A stretch of DNA of 43,135 nucleotides from positions 1 to 43,135 of the forward strand of contig NZ_LJHQ01000030.1 in NCBI RefSeq assembly GCF_001295925.1, in the 5' to 3' direction. Positions 17,515 through 26,874 of this stretch are shown here, one piece after another (position 1 is the first letter of the stretch; every line of letters begins with the position of its first letter). The position numbers were made by a program, and so were the translations under genes. The stretch is from Allobosea sp. AAP35 (lineage in GTDB: Bacteria; Pseudomonadota; Alphaproteobacteria; Rhizobiales; Beijerinckiaceae). A model generated the notes under the pieces. It saw only the letters and a list, made by a program, of their open reading frames with translations, was not told where the DNA came from and made no database searches.

Positions 17515-17688
17515 GGGGTCCGGTTCGGTTTGCGCCCCTTCTGCTCGTTAGCGCAAGAGCGACGTTAGGTCATCCCGCAACGCGGTGTTGGCCCGCCTCT
17601 TGCGGTGCAGCCATGCCGCTTCGCACCGACAATTTACAGCCGGGATCATGCTGTTAGGTTGAGCGAAGATTAATCACAGGATCGTCAG
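17515..17688. promoter_or_regulatory. Divergent promoter region with a spaced inverted repeat
   Basis: Shared upstream region of the winged-helix/TPR gene and the aminotransferase gene. An 8-bp dyad, CGCAAGAG (17552-17559) and CTCTTGCG (17597-17604), is separated by 37 bases, which could suit a dimer bound to two half-sites. No -35/-10 pair is convincing. Confidence 0.3.
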
Positions 17689-19029
17689 ATGACCGCAGCC
17701 TCCTCACCCGTCGCGAACCCCAACGATCTCGAAGCCTTCTGGATGCCGTTCACGGCCAACCGGGCGTTCAAGAAGAACCCGCGCATGATCGCGCGGGCGG
17801 AGGGGATGTATTATTATACGCCCGAGGGCAAGCCGGTCATGGACGGGACGGCGGGTCTGTGGTGCTGCAATGCCGGGCACAAGCGCCGGCCGATCATCGA
17901 GGCGATCCAGGCCCAGGCCGAAGAGCTCGATTTCGCCCCGAACTTCCAGTTCGGCCATCCCAAGGTCTTCGCGGCCGCCGCCCGCATCGCGGCACTGGCG
18001 CCGGGCGATCTCGACCATGTCTTCTTCACCGGCTCCGGCTCGGAGGCCGCCGACACGGCGCTCAAGATCGCGATCGCCCATTGGAACGTGCTCGGCAAGG
18101 GCTCCAAGACCCGGCTGATCGGCCGCGAGCGCGGCTATCACGGCGTCGGCTTCGGCGGTATCTCGGTCGGCGGCATCGTCTCCAACCGCAAATTCTTCGG
18201 CTCGCTCCTGGCAGGCTCCGATCATATGCCCGCGACCTATGACCGCGAGAAGCAGCGCTTCACCAAGGGCGAGCCGGACTATGGCGCGCATTTCGCCGAC
18301 GAGCTGGAGCGGATCGTCACGCTGCACGACGCCTCGACCATCGCAGCCGTGATGGTCGAGCCGATGGCGGGCTCGACCGGCGTGCTGCCGCCGCCCAAGG
18401 GCTATCTCCAGCGCCTGCGAGAGATCTGCACGAAGCATGGCATTCTTTTGATCTTCGACGAGGTGATCTCGGGCTTCGGGCGGCTTGGCTTTTCCTTCGC
18501 GGCCGAGCGCTACGGCGTCATCCCCGACATGATCACCTTCGCCAAGGGCGTAACCTCGGGTACGGTGCCGATGGGTGGCGTGATCGTCCGCAAGCCCATC
18601 TTCGACGCTTTCATGAACGGCCCCGACAACGCCATCGAACTGTTCCACGGCTACACCTATTCGGGTCATCCGCTGGCGGCCGCCGCCGCGCTGGCGACCC
18701 TCGACGTCTATCGCGACGAGGGCCTGTTCGAGCGCGCCAAGACGCTGGAGCCGCTCTGGGCCGATGCGATCATGGAGCTGAAGGAAGAGCCCAACGTGCT
18801 CGACATCCGCACGCTCGGGCTGGTGGCCGGCATCGACCTCGCCTCACGCGAAGAGGGCGTCGGCAAGCGCGGCTATGCGGCGATGGAGCACGCCTTCCAC
18901 GAGGAGGGGCTGATGATCCGCATCACCGGCGACACGATCGCGCTGACCCCGCCGCTGATCGTGACGGAAGACCAGATCGGCGAGATCATCGAGAAGACGA
19001 GGCGGGTGATCCGGGCTGTGGCGGGGTAG
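17689..19029 (+). CDS. Omega-amino acid:pyruvate aminotransferase (beta-alanine type)
   Basis: Class III PLP-dependent transaminase, 446 residues, transferring the amino group of beta-alanine or other omega-amines to pyruvate. The N-terminal FWMPFTANRAFKKNPRMI is characteristic of the beta-alanine-pyruvate group. PLP-binding Lys286 sits in ITFAKGVTSG, the cofactor Asp is in LIFDEVISGFGR, and FTGSGSEAADTALK binds the phosphate. AGGA lies seven bases before the ATG. It stands alone, divergent from a putative one-component regulator. Substrate is inferred by resemblance to the Pseudomonas enzyme. Confidence 0.93.
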   Translation: MTAASSPVANPNDLEAFWMPFTANRAFKKNPRMIARAEGMYYYTPEGKPVMDGTAGLWCCNAGHKRRPIIEAIQAQAEELDFAPNFQFGHPKVFAAAARIAALAPGDLDHVFFTGSGSEAADTALKIAIAHWNVLGKGSKTRLIGRERGYHGVGFGGISVGGIVSNRKFFGSLLAGSDHMPATYDREKQRFTKGEPDYGAHFADELERIVTLHDASTIAAVMVEPMAGSTGVLPPPKGYLQRLREICTKHGILLIFDEVISGFGRLGFSFAAERYGVIPDMITFAKGVTSGTVPMGGVIVRKPIFDAFMNGPDNAIELFHGYTYSGHPLAAAAALATLDVYRDEGLFERAKTLEPLWADAIMELKEEPNVLDIRTLGLVAGIDLASREEGVGKRGYAAMEHAFHEEGLMIRITGDTIALTPPLIVTEDQIGEIIEKTRRVIRAVAG

Positions 19030-19054
19030 GACGCGTCAGCGCCAGCCGTCTCAT

Positions 19055-19089
19055 GGCGTCATGGTCGGGCTCATCCCGACCATCACGCC
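19055..19089. repeat. Extragenic palindrome, copy 1
   Basis: Arms of 15 bases (GGCGTCATGGTCGGG and CCCGACCATCACGCC) match at 14 positions around a 5-base loop, just after the aminotransferase stop. It shares its ATGGTCGGG/CCCGACCAT core with the pair at 23897-23986. It may double as a terminator hairpin. Confidence 0.75.
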
Positions 19090-19258
19090 GTTGTTGGTCA
19101 AGGTCGGGGTTCGAGATGTGGATGCTCCGCACAGGGCCGCAGGACAGTCCTGAATTGGTTGATGACAAGCGGCGTTCGAAAGCCTCAGATTGTCCGCGAT
19201 GGCAAAGGCTGTTTTCACCACGGCAAACATGAAGCCGACAATCTTCTGACTCAGCGGT

Positions 19259-19594
19259 TTAATCCGTTGAGCCGCCATGACCCAATGAGCGGCCCTTCAT
19301 CCGCTCATGCAGCGCCTGCGCCAAATCGCGGGCCGTGTGGAAGATGGCCAGTATCGTGACCGCCTCGGCACCAACCTCGTAGACGATCAGGTAGGGCAGG
19401 CCGGAAACGCTGAGTTCCCGCGTCTCGGGCTGGCGACCGAGACGCCCAAGGGCCGGAAACCGGGGTAGCTTCCGCGCAGCATCCACAATCCCCCGCTAGA
19501 CGCTTTCGGCGGCAACCGGGTTGTCCAGCGCGATGTAATCGACGATCCCCTCCAGATCGCGGGCAGCGGGTTCGGCAATGACCAGCTTCTTCAA
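19259..19594 (-). pseudogene. ParE/RelE-family toxin interrupted by an amber stop
   Basis: Reading from TTG at 19594, the frame gives KKLVIAEPAARDLEGIVDYI, ALDNPVAAESV, then TAG (19496-19498), then RGIVDAARKLPRFPALGRLG, and ends with LPYLIVYEVGAEAVTILAIFHTARD, the typical ParE/RelE C-terminus. Both halves are in the same frame, so one base change (Tyr codon TAC/TAT to TAG) explains the break. The start overlaps the antitoxin stop by four bases, the standard layout of a ParDE operon. A GTG at 19486 could restart translation of the C-terminal part, but the N-terminal helices would be missing. Either the toxin is dead, or the stop is suppressed, or it is a sequencing error. Confidence 0.8.
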
Positions 19595-19842
19595 CGCAAC
19601 CAGCCGTGCTTCGCTGCGATCCCGGCAAAAACATCATCGGCAGGCATCGCCTTGCCCGCGCGTGCCGCCTCGATCCCGGCCGTGATCCGCTCCATCTGCC
19701 AGGCGTTGGCTTCCAGATACTGCTCAATCGCCTGATTGACGATGTAGTTGCGGGAACGATCCATCGCATTCGCCAGGGCATCGATCTCCGAAACCCTGGC
19801 CGTTCGGATGGTGATCGGTTCGGATACGACGCGCTGCGGCAT
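19591..19842 (-). CDS. ParD/CopG-like ribbon-helix-helix antitoxin
   Basis: An 83-residue antitoxin. The N-terminal half (ITIRTARVSEIDALANAMDR, SRNYIVNQAIEQYL) is a ribbon-helix-helix DNA-binding domain; the C-terminal half (ERITAGIEAARAGKAMPADD VFAGI) is the helical arm that usually wraps the toxin. The ATG at 19842 is favoured over the one at 19863, since MPQRVVSEPITIR matches family starts. It precedes and overlaps the broken toxin gene. If the toxin is inactive the gene is an orphan antitoxin, still able to repress its own promoter. Confidence 0.85.
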   Translation of the reverse strand: MPQRVVSEPITIRTARVSEIDALANAMDRSRNYIVNQAIEQYLEANAWQMERITAGIEAARAGKAMPADDVFAGIAAKHGWLR

Positions 19843-19914
19843 GGTGTGCTCCCTTGTCATCACTTGTAATCATATCAGCCCGCACCGTTCCCTCCAAGCC
19901 GCTTCGCCGCAGCC

Positions 19915-20415
19915 TCAAATGTCTCCGCGTTGCAACTTCCCATAGCGCGCCACCACCCGCTCCCGCTTTAGCCGAGACAGCCTCTGCAGCCAGAAGATTC
20001 CGTCGAGTTGGTCGAGCTCATGCTGGTGGCAGATGGCCAGGAAGCCGTCGGCCTCCTCTTCATGGGGCACGCCGTCGAGATCGCGATAGCCGATCCGAAC
20101 CTTCGCCGCGCGCTCCACCTCCTCGGTGACGCCCGGCATTGAGACGCTGCCCTCGGTGGCGCGGGCGGTTTCTGGCGAGGCCCACAGGATCTGCGGATTG
20201 ACGTAAACCCTGACCTCGCCGGGCGTCAGCTCCAGCACGACAAGGCGCTTGAGCACGCCGACATGCGGCGCGGTGATGCCGACGCCCGGCGCGGCGCGCA
20301 TCGTCTCCAGCAGATCGGCGGCGAGCTGCCGCAGATCGGCATCGAAGCACCCGACCGGCTCCGCGACCGCGCGCAGGCGCAGATCGGGGAACCGGAGGAT
20401 CGGCAGGATCGCCAT
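19915..20415 (-). CDS. Peptide-deformylase-like protein lacking metal ligands
   Basis: 166 residues with the fold signature of peptide deformylase, which removes the N-formyl group from nascent proteins using Fe2+ held by one Cys and two His. The three motifs are altered: GxGLAAxQ reads GVGITAPH (Gln to His51), EGCLS reads EGSVS (Cys to Ser90), and HExxH reads HELDQ (second His to Gln136; His132 and Glu133 kept). The DNA supports each change (AGC, CAA). It is therefore unlikely to be a normal deformylase; housekeeping Def must be elsewhere. Its ATG at 20415 follows the fadB-like stop by seven bases, so it belongs to the beta-oxidation operon. Degenerate PDF-like paralogues are known in alphaproteobacteria; their role is unclear. 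Confidence 0.85.
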   Translation of the reverse strand: MAILPILRFPDLRLRAVAEPVGCFDADLRQLAADLLETMRAAPGVGITAPHVGVLKRLVVLELTPGEVRVYVNPQILWASPETARATEGSVSMPGVTEEVERAAKVRIGYRDLDGVPHEEEADGFLAICHQHELDQLDGIFWLQRLSRLKRERVVARYGKLQRGDI

Positions 20416-20422
20416 GGTCGTC

Positions 20423-22627
20423 TCAGGCGGCGGCTTTGGCCGCCGCCGCGCCGTAATAGCTCTCGCCGGTCTTGGCCATGCGCTTGAGCTGCTTGTTGGG
20501 CTTGAAGCGCTCGCCATGCTTCTTCGCGAGCACCTCGCAGAGCTTCACGAAGGCGGCCGCGCCCATATTGTCGATGAAGGACAGCGTGCCACCCGAATAA
20601 GGAGCAAAGCCGAAGCCGATGATCGAGCCGACATCGGCTTCGCGCGGATCGGTGACGACGCCCTCCTCATAGGTCCGCGCCGCCTCGAGCGCCTGCGTCA
20701 CCAGCAGGCGGTGCTGCAGCTCTTCCATGTCGACGTCTTCCGGCGCGAGCCGCTTGCCGACGAGATCGGCCAGGCCCGGCCAGAGGCGCTTGGGCCCGGC
20801 TTCGGGATAATCGTAGAAGCCCTTCCTGTTCTTGCGGCCGAGACGGCCGTGCTTCTCGACCATGTCGGAGAGCAGCTTCTCCTGCGCCGGATCAACCGCC
20901 TCGTCCCCAAGTTGGGCCTTGGTGGCCTTGAGCACCTTGAAAGCGAGATCGACCGCGACCTCGTCGTTGAGCGAGAGCGGGCCGACCGGCATGCCGGCCT
21001 GTTTGCCGGCCTGCTCGATCATCGCCGGGGGCACGCCCTCCATCAGCATGAGATGGCCTTCGCGGATGTAATTGCCGACGCAGCGATTGGCGTAGAAGCC
21101 CCGTGTGTCGTTGACGACGATCGGCGTCTTCTTGATGGCGCGGACGAAGTCGAGCGCCATGGCGAGTGCCTTCTTGCCGGTCTTCTTGGCCATGATGACC
21201 TCGACCAGCAGCATCTTTTCCACCGGCGAGAAGAAATGGATGCCGATGAAGTTCTGCGGCCGCTCGCTCGTGGTGGCGAGCCCTGTGATTGGCAAAGTCG
21301 AGGTGTTGGAGCCGAAGATGGTCTTCGGCCCCACCGCCGCCTCGACCTTCGCGATCACCTCGGCCTTGACCTTGGGATCCTCGAACACCGCCTCGACGAC
21401 GAGGTCGCAGCCCTTGAGATCGGCATAATCGGCGGTTGCGGTGATGCGGCCGAGCAGCGCGTCGCGGTCGGCGGTCTTGGCGCGGCCCTTCATGATCTGG
21501 TCGGAAACCAGCTTGTGCGAATAGGCCTTGCCCTTGTCGGCGGCCTCCTGATCGCGGTCGACCAGCACGACCTCCAGACCCGACAGGGCCGAGACATAGG
21601 CGATGCCGGCGCCCATGAAGCCGGCGCCGACGACGCCGACCTTCTTGAGCTTCGAGGGCGGGACATCGGCCGGGCGGCGCGCGCCCTTGTTGAGCTCCTG
21701 CATCGAGACGAAGAGCGAGCGGATCATCGAGGCCGCCTCCTTCGTCCGCAGGATCTTGGCGAAGTAGCGGCTCTCGACCTTGAGGCCGAGATCGATCGGG
21801 AGCTGCAGGCCCTCATAGACCGCCGAGAGGATGGCGCGGGCGGCGGGGTAGTTGTCGTTGGTCTCGCGGCGATAGATCGCGTTGGCCGGCGGCCAGATCT
21901 GCATGCCGGCCGGCGAATAGACCTTGTTGGAGGGCAGCTTGAATTTCGGATCGTCCCAGGGCGCCTTGGCCTGCGGATTGGCCTTGAGCCACTCCTTCGC
22001 ATTCGCCACGAGCTGGTCCCGCGGGACGACAGCATGGACGAGGCCGGTGTTGCGCGCGGGCAGCGCCTTCACCTGCTCGCCCTTGAACATCATCTGGAGG
22101 GCGTCGCCGGTCTGCATCAGACGCGCGACGCGCTGGGTGCCGCCGGCGCCGGGAAACAGCCCCACCTTGATCTCGGGCAGGCCGACGCGGGTCGCGGCAT
22201 CGTCGGAAACGACGCGGTACTGGCAGGCAAGCGCGAGCTCGAAAGCTCCGCCAAGGCAGACGCCGTGGATCGCGGCGGCAAAGGGTTTGCCGCAGGTCTC
22301 GAGCTTGCGGTAGAGCAACGAGAGCTTGCGGCTCTCGTCGAAGAAGCTCTGCATCGCGACCTGTTCGCCCTTATCCTTGGCGAGGCGGATGTAGAGGTCG
22401 CGCAGGCCCTGCAGCATGGTCAGGTCGGCGCCGCCCGAAAACGCTTCCTTGCCGGAGGTGATGACGCAGCCCTTGATGGCCTCGTCCGAGGCGACCTTGT
22501 CGATGATGGCGTCGAGTTCGGCCATCAGCTCGGGGGTGATGACGTTCATCGAGCGGCCCGGCATGTCCCAGGTCGCTGTCGCAATGCCGTCGGAATCGGT
22601 CTCGAAGCGGAAATTGGTGAGGTTCAT
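20423..22627 (-). CDS. fadB: FadB-type enoyl-CoA hydratase/3-hydroxyacyl-CoA dehydrogenase
   Basis: Two-step beta-oxidation enzyme of 734 residues. The N-terminal crotonase domain (about 1-190) has FSGGADLTML and ALACQYRVVSDDAATRVGLPE; the NAD-binding dehydrogenase domain begins near residue 330 with VGVVGAGFMGAGIA, and continues with IFGSNTSTLPIT and FIGIHFFSPVEKMLLVEVI; the C-terminal domain carries FYANRCVGNYIREG. It hydrates trans-2-enoyl-CoA to L-3-hydroxyacyl-CoA and oxidises it to the 3-keto form. The start at 22627 has GAGGAG seven bases upstream; an open frame continues to 23947 but overlaps the thiolase gene. It lies 11 bases after the thiolase stop, clearly one operon. Confidence 0.95.
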   Translation of the reverse strand: MNLTNFRFETDSDGIATATWDMPGRSMNVITPELMAELDAIIDKVASDEAIKGCVITSGKEAFSGGADLTMLQGLRDLYIRLAKDKGEQVAMQSFFDESRKLSLLYRKLETCGKPFAAAIHGVCLGGAFELALACQYRVVSDDAATRVGLPEIKVGLFPGAGGTQRVARLMQTGDALQMMFKGEQVKALPARNTGLVHAVVPRDQLVANAKEWLKANPQAKAPWDDPKFKLPSNKVYSPAGMQIWPPANAIYRRETNDNYPAARAILSAVYEGLQLPIDLGLKVESRYFAKILRTKEAASMIRSLFVSMQELNKGARRPADVPPSKLKKVGVVGAGFMGAGIAYVSALSGLEVVLVDRDQEAADKGKAYSHKLVSDQIMKGRAKTADRDALLGRITATADYADLKGCDLVVEAVFEDPKVKAEVIAKVEAAVGPKTIFGSNTSTLPITGLATTSERPQNFIGIHFFSPVEKMLLVEVIMAKKTGKKALAMALDFVRAIKKTPIVVNDTRGFYANRCVGNYIREGHLMLMEGVPPAMIEQAGKQAGMPVGPLSLNDEVAVDLAFKVLKATKAQLGDEAVDPAQEKLLSDMVEKHGRLGRKNRKGFYDYPEAGPKRLWPGLADLVGKRLAPEDVDMEELQHRLLVTQALEAARTYEEGVVTDPREADVGSIIGFGFAPYSGGTLSFIDNMGAAAFVKLCEVLAKKHGERFKPNKQLKRMAKTGESYYGAAAAKAAA

Positions 22628-22638
22628 GATGGCTCTCC

Positions 22639-23847
<1,209 letters not shown>

Positions 23848-23896
23848 CAGGGCCTCCCGGGCTGGCCGCAGCGAGGCGGCTCGTTCTCGTGCCGGA

Positions 23897-23986
23897 CGTC
23901 ATGGTCGGGCTTGACCCGACCATCTCGTCATCCAGCGGGGTGTGCAAGGTCTGCGAGAGATGGTCGGGTCAAGCCCGACCATGACG
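23897..23986. repeat. Inverted pair of extragenic palindromes (30-bp perfect arms)
   Basis: Bases 23897-23926 are the exact reverse complement of 23957-23986, with a 30-base spacer. Each arm is itself palindromic, with ATGGTCGGG and CCCGACCAT around a short TTGA/TCAA centre. The pair sits between the acyl-CoA dehydrogenase stop and the thiolase start. It is related to the copy at 19055-19089, so it is a dispersed element. In RNA it would form a long hairpin that could shape relative expression of the two genes. Confidence 0.85.
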
Positions 23987-23994
23987 CGCGATGC

Positions 23995-25791
23995 TCAGAA
24001 CTGCTCCGCGCTCAGCGCCATCGTCGAATCCGCGCCGCTGGTGATCCGCGCCAGATGCGCCGCCGTCTCGGGCAGGCTGCGCTCCATGAAGAAGCGGGCC
24101 GTCACCAGCTTGGAATTCATCCGCTCGGTCGCGCCATTGGCGCCGGCCCTGAGCTTGTCCTGGGCGACCCTGGCCATCTTGGCCCACATATAGCCGAGCG
24201 AAACGAGGCCGAGCAGGTGCATGTAGTCGGTCGCGCCGGCGCCGGCATTGTCGGGCCTGGCCATCGCGTTGTTCATGAACCACATGGTCGCCTGCTGGAG
24301 ATGGCCGAGCGAGGCGCCGAGCGGCGCCAGAAGAGGCTTCAGCGCCTCGTCCTCGCCATTCTCCTGAATGAAGCCGCCGACCTCGTTGAAGAAGGCCATG
24401 ATGGCGCGACCGCCGTCGCGGCCGAGCTTGCGGCCGACGAGATCCATCGCCTGCACGCCATTGGCGCCCTCATAGATCATGGCGATGCGGGCATCGCGGA
24501 CGAACTGCTCCATGCCCCATTCGGCGATGTAGCCATGGCCGCCGAACATCTGCTGGGCCTTGACCGTGTTGTCGAAGCCGACATCGGTGAGCACGCCCTT
24601 GAGCACCGGCGTCATCAGCCCGAGTTGGTCGTCGGCGGCCTGGCGCTCGGCAGCATCGCCCGAACGGTGGGCGATGTCGGATTTCAGCGCGTTCCAAATG
24701 ACGAAGGCGCGGGCCGCCTCGTTGAAGGCCTTGATCGACATCAGCGTGCGGCGAACGTCGGGGTGGACGATGATGGGGTCGGCCGCCTTGTCGGGGCTCT
24801 TGGCGCCGGTCAGCGAGCGGCCCTGGATGCGGTCCTTCGCGTAGGCGACGGCGTTCTGATAGGCGACCTCGGACTGGGCCAGCCCCTGGATGGCGACGCC
24901 CAGCCTGGCCTCGTTCATCATCACGAACATGGCGTTGAGGCCCTTGTTCTCCGTGCCGATGAGCCAGCCTTTCGCTCCGTCATAGTTCATCACGCAGGTC
25001 GCATTGCCGTGAATGCCCATCTTGTGCTCGAGCGAGCCGCAGGAGACGTGGTTGTTCTCGCCCACCGATCCGTCCGCGCCGATCGCGTTACGCGGCACGA
25101 CGAAGAGCGAGATGCCCTTCACGCCGGCCGGCGCCCCTTCGATGCGGGCCAGCACGAGGTGGATGATGTTCTCGGTGATGTCCTGCTCGCCGGCCGAGAT
25201 GAAGATCTTTGTGCCGGTGATGGCATAGGAGCCGTCACCGTTGGGGACGGCCTTGGTCTTGATCAGGCCGAGATCGGTGCCGCAATGCGGCTCGGTCAGG
25301 TTCATCGTGCCCGACCACACCCCCTCGATCATCTTGGGCAGATAGGTGCGCTTCTGCTCGTCCGAGCCATGGACATTGAGCGCGGCGATCGCGCCCATCG
25401 TCAGGCCCGGATACATGGCGAAGGCCATGTTCGCCGAGGAGGCGAACTCGTTCATCACGGCGCCCAGCGTGTAGGGCAGCCCCTGCCCGCCATATTCCGG
25501 CTCCATGGCGAGACCGATCCAGCCGCCCTGAGCATAAGCCTCGTGAGCCGCCTTGAAGCCCTTCGGCGTGGTGACACGGCCATCGGCGTCGCGGCTGCAG
25601 CCCTCCTGGTCGCCCGACAGGTTCAGCGGCTGCAGAACCTGCTCGCAGAGCTTGGCGCCCTCGCCCAGCACGGCCTCGACAACATCGGGCGTCGCGTCGG
25701 CGAAGCCAGGCAGGTTGTTGTAGCGCTCGATGTTGAAGACGTCGTTCAGCAGGAAAAGCGTGTCTTCGACGGGGGCCTTGTAGACCGGCAT
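23995..25791 (-). CDS. Acyl-CoA dehydrogenase (FadE-like, long form)
   Basis: FAD-dependent enzyme of 598 residues that introduces the trans-2 double bond into acyl-CoA. Length exceeds the classic 380 residues because of a C-terminal extra helical domain, as in the AcylCoA_DH_C-like group. Seen: N-terminal [18 protein letters not shown] typical of this group, [16 protein letters not shown] (FAD/substrate), [31 protein letters not shown], and [17 protein letters not shown] with catalytic-base Glu441. AGGGAG lies seven bases before the ATG. First structural gene of the operon, about 50 bases downstream of a perfect dyad at 25841-25862. Chain-length preference cannot be read. Confidence 0.94.
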   Translation of the reverse strand: MPVYKAPVEDTLFLLNDVFNIERYNNLPGFADATPDVVEAVLGEGAKLCEQVLQPLNLSGDQEGCSRDADGRVTTPKGFKAAHEAYAQGGWIGLAMEPEYGGQGLPYTLGAVMNEFASSANMAFAMYPGLTMGAIAALNVHGSDEQKRTYLPKMIEGVWSGTMNLTEPHCGTDLGLIKTKAVPNGDGSYAITGTKIFISAGEQDITENIIHLVLARIEGAPAGVKGISLFVVPRNAIGADGSVGENNHVSCGSLEHKMGIHGNATCVMNYDGAKGWLIGTENKGLNAMFVMMNEARLGVAIQGLAQSEVAYQNAVAYAKDRIQGRSLTGAKSPDKAADPIIVHPDVRRTLMSIKAFNEAARAFVIWNALKSDIAHRSGDAAERQAADDQLGLMTPVLKGVLTDVGFDNTVKAQQMFGGHGYIAEWGMEQFVRDARIAMIYEGANGVQAMDLVGRKLGRDGGRAIMAFFNEVGGFIQENGEDEALKPLLAPLGASLGHLQQATMWFMNNAMARPDNAGAGATDYMHLLGLVSLGYMWAKMARVAQDKLRAGANGATERMNSKLVTARFFMERSLPETAAHLARITSGADSTMALSAEQF

Positions 25792-25840
25792 GGCGTTGCT
25801 CCCTCGGCATCAGCCAGTCCCCATGAAATCGGACGGCTTG

Positions 25841-25862
25841 GATAGTTCACATATAAACTATC
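25841..25862. promoter_or_regulatory. Operator-like dyad in front of the beta-oxidation operon
   Basis: A perfect inverted repeat, GATAGTT-N8-AACTATC, in an AT-rich pocket (TATATG/TATAAA-like -10 material), 50 bases upstream of the acyl-CoA dehydrogenase start. Symmetry and position suit a dimeric repressor or activator site; the adjacent MerR-family protein is the first candidate, a TetR-type FadR the second. Confidence 0.6.
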
Positions 25863-26042
25863 ATCTGCGAAATGGCAAAGGGGTGTTTTCGCTTTGGCGT
25901 ATCAGCATGGGGCGCGATCGGGATCGATGGACCGGGCACAAACGGAAACGCCCCGGCGTTTAGCCGAGGCGTATTTGGTCGCATCCGAACGGGCGACCGT
26001 CGGCCGCGCGCAGGCTTGTGAGAATCAACCGGCTTGCGCCGA

Positions 26043-26501
26043 TCAGGCCTTGGTGAAACGCGCCGCCGAAGCCTCGAGTTCGGCAATCGCGCCGTCGATC
26101 TCGTCGCGCTGAGCTCGCAGCAATTCGAGCTGCTCGACAACCTGTTCGCGACTGAGCTGCAGACCGCCGACCGAGGCCGCACCGGCATCGCCACCCTTCT
26201 TGTCTTCGTTCGCGAGCATCGCGCGGATCTCGACGAGTGTGAAACCAAGCTGCTTGCCCTTGAGGATCAGCGCGAGACGGGCGCGGTCCCGGCTGGAATA
26301 GATGCGGGTCATGCCGGAGCGGGCGGGCGCGATCAGCCCCCGCGATTCGTAAAAGCGCAGCGTGCGCAAAGTGACCCCGAAATCGCGGGCGAGATCGCTG
26401 ATCGTGAAGCCGCCGGTGGTTTCCGGGGCGGACGCAGGGGCGGAAGGTGAACGGCCGTCGGGACTCGGAGCGGCCGCCAAAGCAAAGCTGTGGCGCGACA
26501 T
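26043..26501 (-). CDS. MerR-family transcriptional regulator
   Basis: 152 residues. After a 30-residue Ala/Pro/Ser-rich leader comes a MerR helix-turn-helix with wings (FTISDLARDFGVTLRTLRFYE, SRGLIAPARSGMTRIY), then a long coiled-coil for dimerisation (SREQVVEQLELLRAQRDEID, GAIAELEASAARF). There are no Cys residues, so it is not a metal sensor. It lies 251 bases upstream of the acyl-CoA dehydrogenase, same strand. MerR proteins of the LiuR type control branched-chain and fatty acid catabolism in proteobacteria, which fits, but the effector is unknown. A short palindrome GGTAAGTTACC at 26618-26628 upstream could be an autoregulatory site. Confidence 0.88.
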   Translation of the reverse strand: MSRHSFALAAAPSPDGRSPSAPASAPETTGGFTISDLARDFGVTLRTLRFYESRGLIAPARSGMTRIYSSRDRARLALILKGKQLGFTLVEIRAMLANEDKKGGDAGAASVGGLQLSREQVVEQLELLRAQRDEIDGAIAELEASAARFTKA

Positions 26502-26874
26502 GAAGGTTCAATCCTTGGAACAGATGGTCGCGCCAGATGTGTTGATTGGCGGCGACGGACTGGAGCCAACATGGGCAAGACCATGTCCTTGCGTCAGGTA
26601 ATGCGCCGCTTCCGTGAGGTAAGTTACCGTTACACGCCCTTTGAGCGAGTCAAAACAAGGTCGTGATGGCCTCGCGCGTTCGGACAAAATTAACGGATCG
26701 CGCCCGGATTTTAACCGGCTGTTTACCAAGGCAGCCAAAAGGTTGGGCTTGCGGATCGGCGTCGTCGTCACGGCAACGTAATCTTCAGGTGTCGCCACCC
26801 GCAGGAAAGCCGCGGCGTTCAGGGGCCTGCGCCTTTCCGACCTAAGGATCTGAGCCCCGGAGGCGAGCGTCATC
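26502..26874. other. Divergent intergenic region (MerR gene and podJ-like gene)
   Basis: No coding frame is convincing here. It holds GGTAAGTTACC (26618-26628) beside GTTAC, so GTAAC-type half-sites recur three times within 20 bases, and a CtrA-like box at 26711-26725. Several short AT-rich segments (26680-26730) probably contain the podJ promoter. Possible promoters for both genes cannot be placed exactly. Confidence 0.4.
26711..26725 (+). promoter_or_regulatory. CtrA-like box upstream of the podJ-like gene
   Basis: TTAA-N7-TTTA, one base from the CtrA consensus TTAA-N7-TTAA, 150 bases before the start at 26875. An isolated ATTAAC lies at 26690-26695. CtrA is the cell-cycle master regulator of alphaproteobacteria, and polarity genes are among its targets, so the site is plausible but a one-mismatch match can arise by chance. 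Confidence 0.35.

Noticed and set aside
19051..19278. 75-codon minus-strand frame after the aminotransferase gene
   Set aside because: Its C-terminal part is made of the extragenic palindrome, and no motif or ribosome site is visible.
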